Shown piece by piece: positions 39,121-48,688 of a DNA stretch of 64,000 nucleotides (position 1 is its first letter; the number at the start of each line of letters is the position of its first letter). The stretch spans positions 1-64,000 of the forward strand of contig NZ_CVSX01000041.1 of assembly GCF_001180305.1 (NCBI RefSeq), in the 5' to 3' direction. The position numbers and the translations under genes were made by a program. Source of the DNA: Prochlorococcus marinus (GTDB lineage: Bacteria; Cyanobacteriota; Cyanobacteriia; PCC-6307; Cyanobiaceae). The notes under the pieces are model-generated. The model did not search any database and was not told the origin of the DNA. It was given only the letters and a program-made list of their open reading frames with translations.

Positions 39121-40203
39121 CTAAGAGAGAGCAAGAACATCTCTGTGCACGACAATTATCGAGGAGTTGTTGTTTTCTTTATTATTTAAGATACTTCTTA
39201 ATTTGTCACTACTTATTGATACTAAACCTTTTGCAACTTCTTTATCATTTGTATTTACGATTTTAACTGCCTGATTAACCGTAAAATTTCCTTCTACATT
39301 CTTAACACCAACCGCTAAAAGTGAGGCACCTTTTTTTTTAATTGCAAAAGAAGCTCCATCATCTAAAGTAATTGTCCCTACTGTTTGAATTGCATGAGAA
39401 AGCCAACTTTTTTTGTTTCCTATAGGTTTTTCTACTGGAAAAAATAAAGTTCCAATTTTATTATCATTAAAAATTTCAATTAAGTTTTTTTTATTAGTAC
39501 CATCAACTAGTTGGACTTCAACTCCTCCTTTTGTTGCTATTTCTGCAGAAATTAATTTTGTAGAAATTCCTCCTGTCCCCCACTCATTATTTGAGTTTTG
39601 AATATTTTTATCTTTAATTTCTTTTAATTCACTATTATGAACTTCTTTAATAGGTTGCGCATCTTTATTATTACGTGGATCTTTTGAGTATAGATTTTCA
39701 ATATCGGTTAATAAAATAAGCTTATTAGCATTTATAGCTAAGGCAACTAAAGCAGAGAGAGTATCATTATCTCCATATTTAAGCTCTTCATTTGCAACGG
39801 TATCATTCTCATTTACTATTGGAATAACATTCAAATCGATTAATTTTTTTAAAGTTTTAGAAGCGTTATTAAAGGATTCTCTTGAATTGAAATCAGCTTT
39901 AGTTATTAAAATTTGAGCAATATTGTGACCTAATTTATTAAATACTTTATCGTACAAAGACATTAAATTAACTTGACCTACTGCAGCAGTAGCTTGAAGG
40001 GTACTTAAATCATTTGGTCTCGTTTTAATATTTAATTTTTGACAACCTAATCCAACGGCTCCACTAGTTACTAAAATTAATTTGTTCCCTTTTGCAAGAA
40101 AATTTGTAAAGGATCTAGAAAGGGTTTCAATAACTTCTTCAGTGGATGTTTCCTCTGTTCCTCTTAAAATACTAGTACCTATTTTTATAACCCAAGTTTT
40201 CAT
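39121..40203 (-). CDS. proB: Glutamate 5-kinase
   Basis: First step of proline synthesis. The amino-acid kinase domain starts [12 protein letters not shown] and contains [38 protein letters not shown] and [14 protein letters not shown]-terminal PUA domain spans about 275-355. I chose the ATG that overlaps the upstream gene's stop as ATGA (giving MKTWVIKIG); a start five codons further up is possible. Length is about 360. Confidence 0.94.
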   Translation of the reverse strand: MKTWVIKIGTSILRGTEETSTEEVIETLSRSFTNFLAKGNKLILVTSGAVGLGCQKLNIKTRPNDLSTLQATAAVGQVNLMSLYDKVFNKLGHNIAQILITKADFNSRESFNNASKTLKKLIDLNVIPIVNENDTVANEELKYGDNDTLSALVALAINANKLILLTDIENLYSKDPRNNKDAQPIKEVHNSELKEIKDKNIQNSNNEWGTGGISTKLISAEIATKGGVEVQLVDGTNKKNLIEIFNDNKIGTLFFPVEKPIGNKKSWLSHAIQTVGTITLDDGASFAIKKKGASLLAVGVKNVEGNFTVNQAVKIVNTNDKEVAKGLVSISSDKLRSILNNKENNNSSIIVVHRDVLALS

Positions 40204-40694
40204 TTTATAAAATGACAAATTAATTTTTCTATTTTCAAAGTTAAATTAAATTTTATAGGCAATCCTTCTCTATTTAATCGCTTAACTAATATTGTTTTAA
40301 TATTACACCTATTACCAACAATAATATCTGTAAAAATTCTATCGCCAATAATGGCTATATTTTTTGGCTCAATATTAATTTCTTTAATAACAGACAAAGT
40401 TACTTTTTTTCTTGGTTTTGATGCATTGTATTTGTACCTTAAATTTAATTCTTTCGCTATTTTTGCGATTCTTTTTTTTGATGGATTATTACTTATTAGA
40501 TATAAAGAGAAAAGTTTTTTAGATTCTAATATCCAATTTTTTACAGCTTTTGGAATCATATTTGATTTTCTATTTACTAGAGTCCCATCCACGTCTAGCA
40601 ATAAAGAATGAATTCCTTTTTTTTTCAAATCAGATTGAGAAATCGCATATATTGGTAAGTTTGAATCCCAATTGACACTTAGGATAGATCTCAT
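40200..40694 (-). CDS. YqeG family HAD-type phosphatase
   Basis: A small HAD phosphatase of 164 residues. Motif [15 protein letters not shown] carries the nucleophile Asp and the general acid, motif II is YLISNNPS and motif III/IV is [15 protein letters not shown]. The YqeG group includes bacterial and plastid phosphatidylglycerophosphate phosphatase-like enzymes (known for yeast GEP4 and plant PTPMT-independent PGP phosphatases). A role in PG synthesis would be notable with the damaged pgsA at 48 kb, but is inference. Translationally coupled to proB. Confidence 0.85.
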   Translation of the reverse strand: MRSILSVNWDSNLPIYAISQSDLKKKGIHSLLLDVDGTLVNRKSNMIPKAVKNWILESKKLFSLYLISNNPSKKRIAKIAKELNLRYKYNASKPRKKVTLSVIKEINIEPKNIAIIGDRIFTDIIVGNRCNIKTILVKRLNREGLPIKFNLTLKIEKLICHFIK

Positions 40695-40699
40695 TTATT

Positions 40700-41236
40700 T
40701 TAAGAACTACTTTTTTCAAGTTCAGTTTCAATCAATGGTTGAATTCTATCAAACTCATCATCTTCAACAAGTAAGACACTTTTATCTTTTAATTTACCTA
40801 CAATGAAAAATGGATCTAATGGGATATATAAACCATATTCTTGATCAAAAAGATTAAAATTAACAAGTAATTCATAACTCTCAGTATCATCATCGATGTA
40901 ATCTTCTTCTAATTCATCATATATTGGTTCTTCAAGTTCTCCTGATACAGTTAATGTAACTGCTGATCTAATAAGCTTTAAATCATGTTCTTGAAGAACC
41001 GCTTCAGCATTTTTTAGAATTTGTTCATTTTTATCAATTTTCTCAATTAATTCAGGTTCATCTTTTTCATTTATCTTGAAGAGACTAACAGGAGTATCAA
41101 CTGGTGTTAATAAAGCATATTCTTGACCTTCAACACTTACTAATTGTTCAAGATAACAAAATAGTTCGTTTCCATTAGAGTCATTTAGTATTAGTGTCTG
41201 TGCATCATAATTATCATTTGTGTTGGTTTCTTTCAT
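40700..41236 (-). CDS. DUF3727 domain protein
   Basis: An acidic 178-residue protein. The N-terminal part resembles DUF1292 (TLILNDSNGNELFCYLEQLVSVEGQEYALLTPVDTP) and the C-terminal half is the cyanobacterial and plastid DUF3727 region (FNLFDQEYGLYIPLDPFFIVGKL). No membrane segment is visible. Function unknown. It lies between yqeG (5-bp gap) and ruvX (26-bp gap) on the minus strand. Confidence 0.82.
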   Translation of the reverse strand: MKETNTNDNYDAQTLILNDSNGNELFCYLEQLVSVEGQEYALLTPVDTPVSLFKINEKDEPELIEKIDKNEQILKNAEAVLQEHDLKLIRSAVTLTVSGELEEPIYDELEEDYIDDDTESYELLVNFNLFDQEYGLYIPLDPFFIVGKLKDKSVLLVEDDEFDRIQPLIETELEKSSS

Positions 41237-41262
41237 TTAAAAATTATCAATCCTTTTTAATA

Positions 41263-41724
41263 CTAATATTTTATTTGATGTTTACCAGTTAATTCTTCTA
41301 ATTCAGGACCTTCTTCGATCCATTGTTCAAGTAATATTTTTGCTGAAAAACTATCAATTAATCCAGATTTATCTTTTTTTATTCCAAATCTATTTGAAGA
41401 TTCCCAAGTTGAACTATGTTCATTTACATAAGAAAATGGAAGCTTTAATTCATTTGAAAGTAATTGACCGTATTTTTTACAATCAATAGCTTGAGTGGTC
41501 ATTCGACATTCCTCATCAAGTGGAATACCCACAATAAAACCAGTCAAATTTAATTCATCTATATGATTTCTAATTATTTTAATCTCTTGATGATTTTCAA
41601 ACCTATTTACTGCTGGAAGTATATTGGATGTTATGCATAGGGGATCACAATAAGCTAATCCTATTCTTTTAATACCTACATCTAAACTCAAAATTGATTT
41701 GGGTATTGGTTTGCAAAATTTCAC
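41263..41724 (-). CDS. ruvX: Putative pre-16S rRNA nuclease / Holliday junction resolvase-like YqgF
   Basis: An RNase H-fold protein linked to 16S rRNA 5'-end maturation. [18 protein letters not shown] holds the first catalytic Asp (about 16), [10 protein letters not shown] and [13 protein letters not shown] the middle Glu region, and [19 protein letters not shown] the last Asp. Its 153 residues are typical. The upstream gene overlaps its start by 4 bp. Confidence 0.87.
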   Translation of the reverse strand: MKFCKPIPKSILSLDVGIKRIGLAYCDPLCITSNILPAVNRFENHQEIKIIRNHIDELNLTGFIVGIPLDEECRMTTQAIDCKKYGQLLSNELKLPFSYVNEHSSTWESSNRFGIKKDKSGLIDSFSAKILLEQWIEEGPELEELTGKHQIKY

Positions 41725-42776
41725 TTTGTTTTTAATGGAAAAGGAGATGGATATGGATTACCTTGTGGACTTAATTTTTCAAAGATTGATTCCAAAGATT
41801 GGTTTATTTTATTTGCTTGTTTGGCTTCATTTTTGATTATTGTATTCCTAATAAGAATAATTTCTTGATTTTTTTCTTTGAGATTACATTCTTCGAGAAA
41901 AAGATTTAATTCAGAGTTTTCTTTATAGGTTTTTAAATATGAAACTGGAGATTCTTTAAAAAATCTTTTTATAAATTCTTTTAAAATAGAATTGAATCTT
42001 TTTTCCCAATATCTACTTATAGTTAAAGTATAAATTTCTTCGTTTTGATAATTTATATCTTTTAAAATTGTACATAAAACAGAATTTTCATATATTAAGG
42101 CTCCACTTTTAGAGTTATTTCTTTTAATAATGTCGTCTTGATCAAAATCTAAAATATTTCTTATTAAGGGAGATTGATTTGATCTTATGAAATTTACTAT
42201 TTTCAATATATTTTGTTTATTAATGTTTTGGAATTCATTCATTAATACATAGCCATTGGTATTTTGATTTAAAGATTTATTTAGATCACAACCATCCCAA
42301 AGTATTATCTCTCCTAAAGGTTGAAAGCCTAATTCTCTAGAGTTTGATATGAGGTCAATATTTTTTATATCAGCGTTAATTATCCAACTTGAAGTTTTGA
42401 TGTCTTTTATTGAGATAGATTTTTTTATCAATCCTAAAGTTAATTGTTTATCTGTTAAAGAACACTCGCTATTAATTGTCTTGGGCTTAGATATTTTTAA
42501 GCAAGTCTCTTTTTTGTTTAAAGGAAATATATTCAAATAACCAATAATTTCTTTTCCTGATATGGCAATTATGCATTTATTTTTATTTTTCTTAAGATTA
42601 TTTAAAAAAATTTTTAGGTCATCAAAGGTATTTATAATTGCCATCTTTAAGAACCAATTATTTAATTCTTTATTTTTGATATCTATTAAAAGGTTAATGT
42701 GCCTTATATGGAGTTCTTCAAAAGTTACTTCCATTCCTTTTTTAGATTTAAAAGAGTTAGTGATATCTTTTTTCAT
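41721..42776 (-). CDS. Acetyltransferase-like hypothetical protein
   Basis: A 351-residue protein of unknown function. The pattern [20 protein letters not shown], then [18 protein letters not shown] and a later [25 protein letters not shown] resembles a GNAT N-acetyltransferase fold in the first 170 residues. A second half has [20 protein letters not shown] and a third GNAT-like block. The C-terminus is Pro-rich ([11 protein letters not shown]). The start could be the first ATG, one base from the upstream stop, or Met15. Confidence 0.7.
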   Translation of the reverse strand: MKKDITNSFKSKKGMEVTFEELHIRHINLLIDIKNKELNNWFLKMAIINTFDDLKIFLNNLKKNKNKCIIAISGKEIIGYLNIFPLNKKETCLKISKPKTINSECSLTDKQLTLGLIKKSISIKDIKTSSWIINADIKNIDLISNSRELGFQPLGEIILWDGCDLNKSLNQNTNGYVLMNEFQNINKQNILKIVNFIRSNQSPLIRNILDFDQDDIIKRNNSKSGALIYENSVLCTILKDINYQNEEIYTLTISRYWEKRFNSILKEFIKRFFKESPVSYLKTYKENSELNLFLEECNLKEKNQEIILIRNTIIKNEAKQANKINQSLESIFEKLSPQGNPYPSPFPLKTK

Positions 42777-43943
42777 TTACTTTTTTTCTCTTATTAACAC
42801 TATAGGAGTTTTTTCATCTCCATTGCCAGCTGGATTAGATATTAGATTTTTTTTCAGTATTTTATTTACTGTCTTATTTGAACTAGCTAAAACTTTTACA
42901 CCTCCAAGATCATTAACATCGACTACTGCAACATCTATATTTAGATATTTCGAGACCTCCTTACAAAATAAATCTGCATTTAGAGGACCCATAACTATAC
43001 TTTTGTCGTAAGGTGTGACTGTACCACTTATATCATCAATGAGAGATGATTCTGAACCTGTTAATCTATAAAACATCCCCTTAATACCAACTAATTTAAA
43101 GATAAATCCAACAATTAATGCAAAGGTTATTCTTGTGATTCCAATTCTATTTATTAATAACTGCATTCCGCAAGCTGTTGCGAGACTGCTTGTGGGGTGA
43201 AAAAAATAACAGAATGCTTTCGAAAATAAACTATATTCTAAATTTTGAGGGGCAATATATCTATTTTGCATAATCGCAAGCGGGCTCTCACCAATTGTTA
43301 AAATATCATTTTCTTCAACAATTCCTTTACAGTATTCAATCACAGTATTTACTGGGTTATCAAAGCAACCAAGTAAATCAGTTTTAATAGCAAAAGCCTT
43401 ATATTTATTATTTATTGATATTTCAAAAACTTCTTTCGGCCTTTGTTTTTGATTATCTAAATTAATCAAGAAACAATCCTTATTTTTTGAAATACCAAAA
43501 TGTCCATAGTCCTCCCAAAATACTTTAAGCCATAGATATTTTATTTTTTCTCTAAAATTATTATTGCTAAATTTATACTTTGTTCTTAGAAATAATTCTG
43601 AATTTGACTTGATAATTGTTGTTGGCCAATAATTATTTAAATTCTTAAATTTTTTATTCTCATCGATATAAATATGTTCTTGATAGTTAAAATTTTGGCA
43701 AAATTCGTTACCTTTATTTTTGAAAAAATCTAATTCAAAATTTATATTAGATACCATGGTCTCTTTGGTTTTACTTGAATTAGTTATTTTTAAATCAATA
43801 GTTAATTCGTTTAAACCATCCCTTTTTTTGATTTTGTAACTTATTGGTACCAGATTTAATTTTGATTTTGGTGAGTTTTTAATATAAAAATCTGAAAGAA
43901 TTAAAAAAATTAAAAGGACTAAGAGGATATTTATTAATATCAT
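42777..43943 (-). CDS. CofE-like (F420-0:gamma-glutamyl ligase family) membrane-anchored protein
   Basis: An N-terminal membrane anchor (about 1-20, ILINILLVLLIFLILSDFY) precedes a large domain. The CofE-family region is visible from about residue 160: FAIKTDLLGCFDN, DILTIGESPLAIMQNRYI, and GSESSLIDDISGTVTPYDKSIVMGPLNADLFC. Cyanobacteria of this kind are not known to make coenzyme F420, so the true substrate is unknown. Its 388 residues and the added N-terminal domain differ from archaeal CofE (about 250). Confidence 0.75.
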   Translation of the reverse strand: MILINILLVLLIFLILSDFYIKNSPKSKLNLVPISYKIKKRDGLNELTIDLKITNSSKTKETMVSNINFELDFFKNKGNEFCQNFNYQEHIYIDENKKFKNLNNYWPTTIIKSNSELFLRTKYKFSNNNFREKIKYLWLKVFWEDYGHFGISKNKDCFLINLDNQKQRPKEVFEISINNKYKAFAIKTDLLGCFDNPVNTVIEYCKGIVEENDILTIGESPLAIMQNRYIAPQNLEYSLFSKAFCYFFHPTSSLATACGMQLLINRIGITRITFALIVGFIFKLVGIKGMFYRLTGSESSLIDDISGTVTPYDKSIVMGPLNADLFCKEVSKYLNIDVAVVDVNDLGGVKVLASSNKTVNKILKKNLISNPAGNGDEKTPIVLIREKK

Positions 43944-44500
43944 TTTTCTAAATTATTTTTTGTTTTATCTTCTTTTTCAGAAATGATGCTGTTGTATTCA
44001 TTAAAACTCTCAAGAGAAAATTTCGTGTCTTTTATATCAATTCCTTTTAGTTCTCCTATAACATTGTTTAATTCATCAATATTAATCATTCCATTTTGAT
44101 CATATTTAACTTCACCATCACCGTTTATAATAATGGTTTGTGGAATTAATCCGTTCCAATAATAATTAGGTTCATTTGGAAGATTAGACTTCTCTTTATC
44201 CTCTAATTCATCAGTAGTTAGAGCAATTATATCTATATTATTTCTCCATATCAAATCTAAACCAGATATTATGGGAGCCATAGCTTTACTATCAGAGCTG
44301 TCATCAAGATAAAAAAATAATACTGCGACTCTTTTATTTTTTAATGATTCCTGAAGAGTTGTTTGGGGAGGAACTATTGCACCATTACCTGCATATATAG
44401 GAAAGATGTTGCCATCGTAACTATTAGAATCTCTAGAGGCATTTGCTTTATATGGACTTAAGAAAATTAATGCTATTAGGATCCATTGAATTATTTTCAT
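43940..44500 (-). CDS. Exported thioredoxin-fold protein without cysteines
   Basis: A signal peptide occupies about residues 1-21 (IIQWILIALIFLSPYKANA). The rest follows a thioredoxin-like order: RVAVLFFYLDDSSDSKAMAP in place of the usual active-site strand and helix, then IDIIALTTDEL, a LIPQTIIINGDGEV strand with the cis-Pro, and a C-terminal helix. The whole 186-residue protein contains no cysteine, so it cannot be a classical oxidoreductase. Related cyanobacterial proteins have been linked to photosystem I accumulation; that link is uncertain here. Confidence 0.72.
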   Translation of the reverse strand: MKIIQWILIALIFLSPYKANASRDSNSYDGNIFPIYAGNGAIVPPQTTLQESLKNKRVAVLFFYLDDSSDSKAMAPIISGLDLIWRNNIDIIALTTDELEDKEKSNLPNEPNYYWNGLIPQTIIINGDGEVKYDQNGMINIDELNNVIGELKGIDIKDTKFSLESFNEYNSIISEKEDKTKNNLEK

Positions 44501-44514
44501 TTAAGTTTAAAAAC

Positions 44515-46131
44515 TTACTTTGAATTTGATCTTCCTAATCCTTGTAGGATTCCTTTTCCTACTAAGCCTATTGCTTTACCAACGACCTTTGTAAGGAAAG
44601 TTACGAAAAGATTACCGATATATTTTACCGCAACTTCTAACTGCGGTGCTACGGCATCTCTTATCTCAACTAACAATGTAACTTGTTTTTGAAGCCATTC
44701 TAGATTCTCTAATTCTTTCTCCCTATTTTCATTTTTAAAGTAACGGGTAAATTTATTATCAATAATATCTATATATTCACGTTTACTCTCATACAAGTAG
44801 ATAGGCATATAAATATTGTCATGCCAGCGATTGTAGTTATTGATATTATTTCTAAATCTTTCAAAATTTCTTGTTGATTGCAATTCGGGATTTATCAGTA
44901 CAGTTCTTAATTCAGGCCAGGAAGAACAAATATTAAAGATTTCAGAAGCTAATAAATTACAATTCCTTATTATCCAATTTGAAATTATATTTTCAAGGAT
45001 TAAAAACGATTCTGTTTCATATAGAGGTAGTAATTTCCCATCATAGTCAAGAGCTTCGTTTTTAATAATTGGCTCGATAAAAATTATTGATTCATGAGAT
45101 TCTTTATCTATCTCTTCGCAACTAACTTCATTATAAATAAAATCATTTATTGAAATAGATTCGCTTCCTTTTTTTAATCTAAAATAACTATCCGTAATAT
45201 TTGAGATTGTATTAACTTTAAGTTCTTTTATAAGAGAATTTAAATCATCTTTATAATCTTTCTCTTTATAGTTTTCCTTAATATTTTTTACTAGATTATC
45301 TAACTCATCTAACATTTTGCATATTAGACGCGAGATAAACTCTTTCTTTATCCCAGAGAGAATTATTGATGAATTATTAAATTCAACTTGTAAATTAGAT
45401 AAGCAATATCTTTCTTTAAGTCTTTCAAAAATTAAATTCCATATTTCTAAAGTATTTTTATTTTTAATGAATACAGTATTCTTATTTTCCAGATTTATTT
45501 TATTTTCAGTATATACTGCCTCTGTATAAAGTTCTAGTGAATTACCCCATAAGAAAATAAGAAAAGATTTAGCAGTAATAAGTTCTCTTAATCTTCCTTT
45601 TAAAATAAATTTATAAAATTCTGGAGTTGAATCAGAATTTGCATATTTGAATATATAGTTAATCTCAGTATCTATTTGTTTCAGACCTGAAGTTAGAATT
45701 TTTTGACTAAAAGAGAGAGGCTTATCTTTTTTTAATTGAACCCTGGAACTATTTTCAATATCAAATACCCTTCCGCCATTTAAAATGGTATTGATAGATT
45801 CAAGAACTTTTTCAGCTATGGGATTTAGAAGAAAACCTTCAGCATTTAACGATGGAGAGTTTTTCCCTTCATAAACAAGATCGCCAGAGAGTATTATAAG
45901 AAACTTTGACTCATCATATCTTTCTCTTAATTTTAATAATTCTAATCTTATAAGATCTTCTGATTGGAAATTAAGAACATTCCATATAACTAAATCCGGA
46001 GTTTTATCATCAATTCCATTATTAAAATTAATATCTAAATTTTGGTCTAGTGATGTTAACTTAAGCGACAAAGATTCTGCTATTAAGCTTGGAGCAATAA
46101 TCAATATCGATTTTTTTGAAATTAATTCCAA
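44515..46131 (-). CDS. Ycf55-like / DUF3685 protein
   Basis: A 538-residue protein starting at TTG. The first 120 residues resemble a receiver-type fold without the full phospho-acceptor set (SILIIAPSLIAESLSLKL, FLIILSGDLVYEGK). The long C-terminal part matches cyanobacterial DUF3685, related to red-algal Ycf55 (SWPELRTVLINPELQSTRNFERFRNN, LEWLQKQVTLLVEIRDAVAPQLE). The last 40 residues are hydrophobic and Gly-rich (YIGNLFVTFLTKVVGKAIGL), suggesting membrane association. Function unknown. Confidence 0.78.
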   Translation of the reverse strand: MELISKKSILIIAPSLIAESLSLKLTSLDQNLDINFNNGIDDKTPDLVIWNVLNFQSEDLIRLELLKLRERYDESKFLIILSGDLVYEGKNSPSLNAEGFLLNPIAEKVLESINTILNGGRVFDIENSSRVQLKKDKPLSFSQKILTSGLKQIDTEINYIFKYANSDSTPEFYKFILKGRLRELITAKSFLIFLWGNSLELYTEAVYTENKINLENKNTVFIKNKNTLEIWNLIFERLKERYCLSNLQVEFNNSSIILSGIKKEFISRLICKMLDELDNLVKNIKENYKEKDYKDDLNSLIKELKVNTISNITDSYFRLKKGSESISINDFIYNEVSCEEIDKESHESIIFIEPIIKNEALDYDGKLLPLYETESFLILENIISNWIIRNCNLLASEIFNICSSWPELRTVLINPELQSTRNFERFRNNINNYNRWHDNIYMPIYLYESKREYIDIIDNKFTRYFKNENREKELENLEWLQKQVTLLVEIRDAVAPQLEVAVKYIGNLFVTFLTKVVGKAIGLVGKGILQGLGRSNSK

Positions 46132-46210
46132 TACTAGATTTCTTATCTCTTATACAAAATTAACTAACAATTACTGTAAATACCAGCCTTAGATCAATTT
46201 TTATACTCTT

Positions 46211-46978
46211 TTAAGCGTAGTAATTTCTGTTTAAATCAAAGTCATTTAATCTCTTTGATGACAATACATTATTCGCTTCGCTTATTTTAAATTTGTTTTC
46301 ATAGAGAGCTTTACCTACAATTACGCCAAAGAGACCAAAATTTTCAAATTTAACTAAGGATAATAAATCAGAAATTGAACCAACACCTCCTGAGGCTATT
46401 ACTGGAATATCTGTAATTTCAAGGATGCTTTTTATGAATTCTTCATTTGTTCCTTCTAAAGTTCCATCTGTATTTATATCTGTAACAATAAAACTAGCTA
46501 TTTTAAATGAAGAAAACTCCTTTACTAGATCTGTAGCTAAAATATTAGATTGCTCAAGCCAACCCCTTGTACTAACTTTTCCATCTTTTGCATCTACTCC
46601 AACAATTATCCTGCCAGGAAATTTATTTGATAAGTCTTTAACTAATTCTTTATTTTCTATTGCAGAGGTTCCCATGATAACTTTCTCAATACCATAAGAA
46701 AATAATTGCTCTATTCTTTCTTGAGACCTTATCCCCCCACCTATTTGTATGGGTATGTTAACTGTTTCTACAATCTTTTTTATTGATTTATCATTTGTTG
46801 GGGATCCAGTTTTTGCAGCATCCAAATCAACTATATGTATATATTTTGCTCCTTCGCTTTCCCAAAATTTAGCCTGCTCGTGTGGTTCTTTTGCGAAGTC
46901 TTTTCTTTTATTAAAGTCGCCCTTAAAAAGCCTTACACACTTACCATTCATTAAATCAATTGCTGGTATTAGTTCCAT
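46211..46978 (-). CDS. hisA: ProFAR isomerase HisA
   Basis: Fourth step of histidine synthesis (ProFAR to PRFAR), a TIM barrel. LIPAIDLMNGKCVRLFKGDF carries the first catalytic Asp, and HIVDLDAAKTGSP, PIQIGGGIRSQERIE, FIVTDINTDGTLEGTN (second Asp) and IPVIASGGVGSISDL follow. Its 255 residues are standard. It is divergent from the CSP41-like gene across 86-92 bp. Confidence 0.95.
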   Translation of the reverse strand: MELIPAIDLMNGKCVRLFKGDFNKRKDFAKEPHEQAKFWESEGAKYIHIVDLDAAKTGSPTNDKSIKKIVETVNIPIQIGGGIRSQERIEQLFSYGIEKVIMGTSAIENKELVKDLSNKFPGRIIVGVDAKDGKVSTRGWLEQSNILATDLVKEFSSFKIASFIVTDINTDGTLEGTNEEFIKSILEITDIPVIASGGVGSISDLLSLVKFENFGLFGVIVGKALYENKFKISEANNVLSSKRLNDFDLNRNYYA

Positions 46979-47070
46979 AGAATCATCCTTTTCATTAATT
47001 ACTTCTTAGTAGTACTATTCAATATGTAATTCTATTTAAGATTACTACTTCAGTTAAATATTTTTTGAAT

Positions 47071-47991
47071 ATGAAAATTCTTGTAATGGGTGGTACTAGA
47101 TTTGTTGGCAAGTCTTTGGTAGAAAAGTTATTAAGTCAAAATCATGATATTGATATTTTTACGAGAGGTAATAAAGCTAATCCTGAAAAAACAAATTTAA
47201 TTAAGGGTGATAGGAATAAATTAGAAAGTATACATAAGCTAAGAAATAAAAAGTATGATGTTGTTTATGATATTTCTGGACGAGAATTAGAACAAACAAA
47301 ACTTCTTATAGAAAATTTAGATAACTCTTTCCAGAGATATATATATGTAAGCTCTGCAGGTGTTTATAAAGATAATTGTGAGCTCCCTTTATCCGAAGTT
47401 GATCCAATCGATCCAAATAGTAGGCACAAAGGAAAGTTTGAGACAGAAAATTGGTTGATAAACCAGAAAATTCCTTTTACAAGTTTTAGACCTACTTATA
47501 TTTATGGACCAGGAAATTATAATAAAATTGAAAATTGGTTTTTTGAGAGGTTATTTACTAAAAAATCTATACCAATCCCTGGTAGTGGGTCTTTAATTAC
47601 TCAGCTAGGCCATGTTTCGGATCTAACTGATGTAATGATTAGGTGCATCAATTTTGAAAATTCTAAAAATAATATTTACAACTGTTCAGGTGAAAAAGGA
47701 GTAACAATAAAGGGTTTAATTTATTTCTGTGCGAATGTTCTTGGATTAAACCAGAATGAGATTTTTTTAAGAACATTTGATTATCAAAAATTAGATCCTA
47801 AATCTCGAAAGGGATTTCCAATTAGATTAAATCATTATCAGACAGATATCTCTAAGATAAAACGTGATTTAAAGTGGGCACCAACTTTTGATTTGCTTAA
47901 TGGTTTAAAGGATAGTTTTGCGAAAGATTTTAATAATAAAAAGAGTGAGGAGTTTGATGAAAATTCAGATCATATTCTTTTTAATTCTTAA
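47071..47991 (+). CDS. CSP41-like NAD-dependent epimerase/dehydratase
   Basis: An atypical short-chain dehydrogenase fold of 306 residues. The Rossmann motif ILVMGGTRFVGKSLVEKLL opens the protein, YIYVSSAGVYKDN lies near 100 and TSFRPTYIYGPGNYNKIE near 145. The GGTRFVG wording and overall order match the plastid mRNA-binding CSP41 group, which has lost the full YxxxK catalytic pair. An RNA or sugar-nucleotide role is inference. I chose the ATG (MKILVMGG); a TTG two codons upstream is possible. Its 3' end overlaps the pgsA remnant by 27 bp. Confidence 0.83.
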   Translation: MKILVMGGTRFVGKSLVEKLLSQNHDIDIFTRGNKANPEKTNLIKGDRNKLESIHKLRNKKYDVVYDISGRELEQTKLLIENLDNSFQRYIYVSSAGVYKDNCELPLSEVDPIDPNSRHKGKFETENWLINQKIPFTSFRPTYIYGPGNYNKIENWFFERLFTKKSIPIPGSGSLITQLGHVSDLTDVMIRCINFENSKNNIYNCSGEKGVTIKGLIYFCANVLGLNQNEIFLRTFDYQKLDPKSRKGFPIRLNHYQTDISKIKRDLKWAPTFDLLNGLKDSFAKDFNNKKSEEFDENSDHILFNS

Positions 47992-48477
47992 ATAGCCTAA
48001 TAAAGTCAGAAAAGTCATGATAAATCCTAACCAATAAAAAATTAAAGCTAAATTATTCAATAAGCTTATTTTTAAAGGTGTAAAGAAGGTGATTACTGAA
48101 ATAAAAAAGAATAATGTTTTAAATTTACCTAACATAGATGCTGGTAATCCGTCTTTTGTAGAGTTCCTCAGGCTAGAGATAATTAATTCTCTAAATAAAA
48201 TTAATGACAAAGACCAGAAGGGTATTAAATTATTTTACAGAGGAAGATTAAAGGAATTAAATAGAATATTTTATCGCTTAAGGGATCAAGGACAGCTCCT
48301 AATCTGGTTTTAAGATTAAATTTCCTTGCAATTAACCCGTCAAAATAATCAGTTAAACCTCCAATAATAATCAATATAAATACATAAAAAGGTCTGTTAA
48401 TTTCTAAAAAAAAGTATTAATGGAAATACAAGGAAAAGGCGAGATATCGATAATAAGTTGGGAATATTCAATGCCAA
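47965..48477 (-). pseudogene. pgsA: pgsA (CDP-diacylglycerol-glycerol-3-phosphate 3-phosphatidyltransferase) broken by two frameshifts
   Basis: Read from the high-coordinate end, the first frame gives LNIPNLLSISRLFLVFPLIL. After an A8 run at 48406-48413 the reading moves to another frame that gives RPFYVFILIIIGGLTD and the complete CDP-alcohol phosphotransferase motif (DYFDGLIARKF, then GAVLDPLSDK). At a T4 run at 48233-48236 it moves back to the first frame, giving LFRELIISSLRNS and the C-terminal membrane segments. Removing one base at the first site and adding one at the second restores a full PgsA of about 170 residues. The start would be TTG (48471 or 48477). Confidence 0.8.
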
Positions 48478-48688
48478 ATTTTTAAGAGTTATTCTTAATA
48501 ACAAATTAGTTTTTGTATATAAAAAATATATTACACTCTCACCAAGCTTAAATTTTTAGTAAAGGTTTTAAATGGTTTTTAATGCTAGATTCTATAATTT
48601 AATTTAAATCTAAATCCTAAAGATTATAAACTCAACTTCTTTTTATGATTGATGATGTTTTATATTACAAAATTATTACTTATATCTA

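Noticed and set aside
42562..43011. Plus-strand open frame of 149 codons
   Set aside because: Hydrophobic antisense shadow of the acetyltransferase-like and CofE-like genes, both of which have family motifs on the minus strand.
48089..48313. Plus-strand open frame of 74 codons
   Set aside because: It lies opposite the conserved CDP-alcohol phosphotransferase motif of the broken pgsA and has no features of its own.
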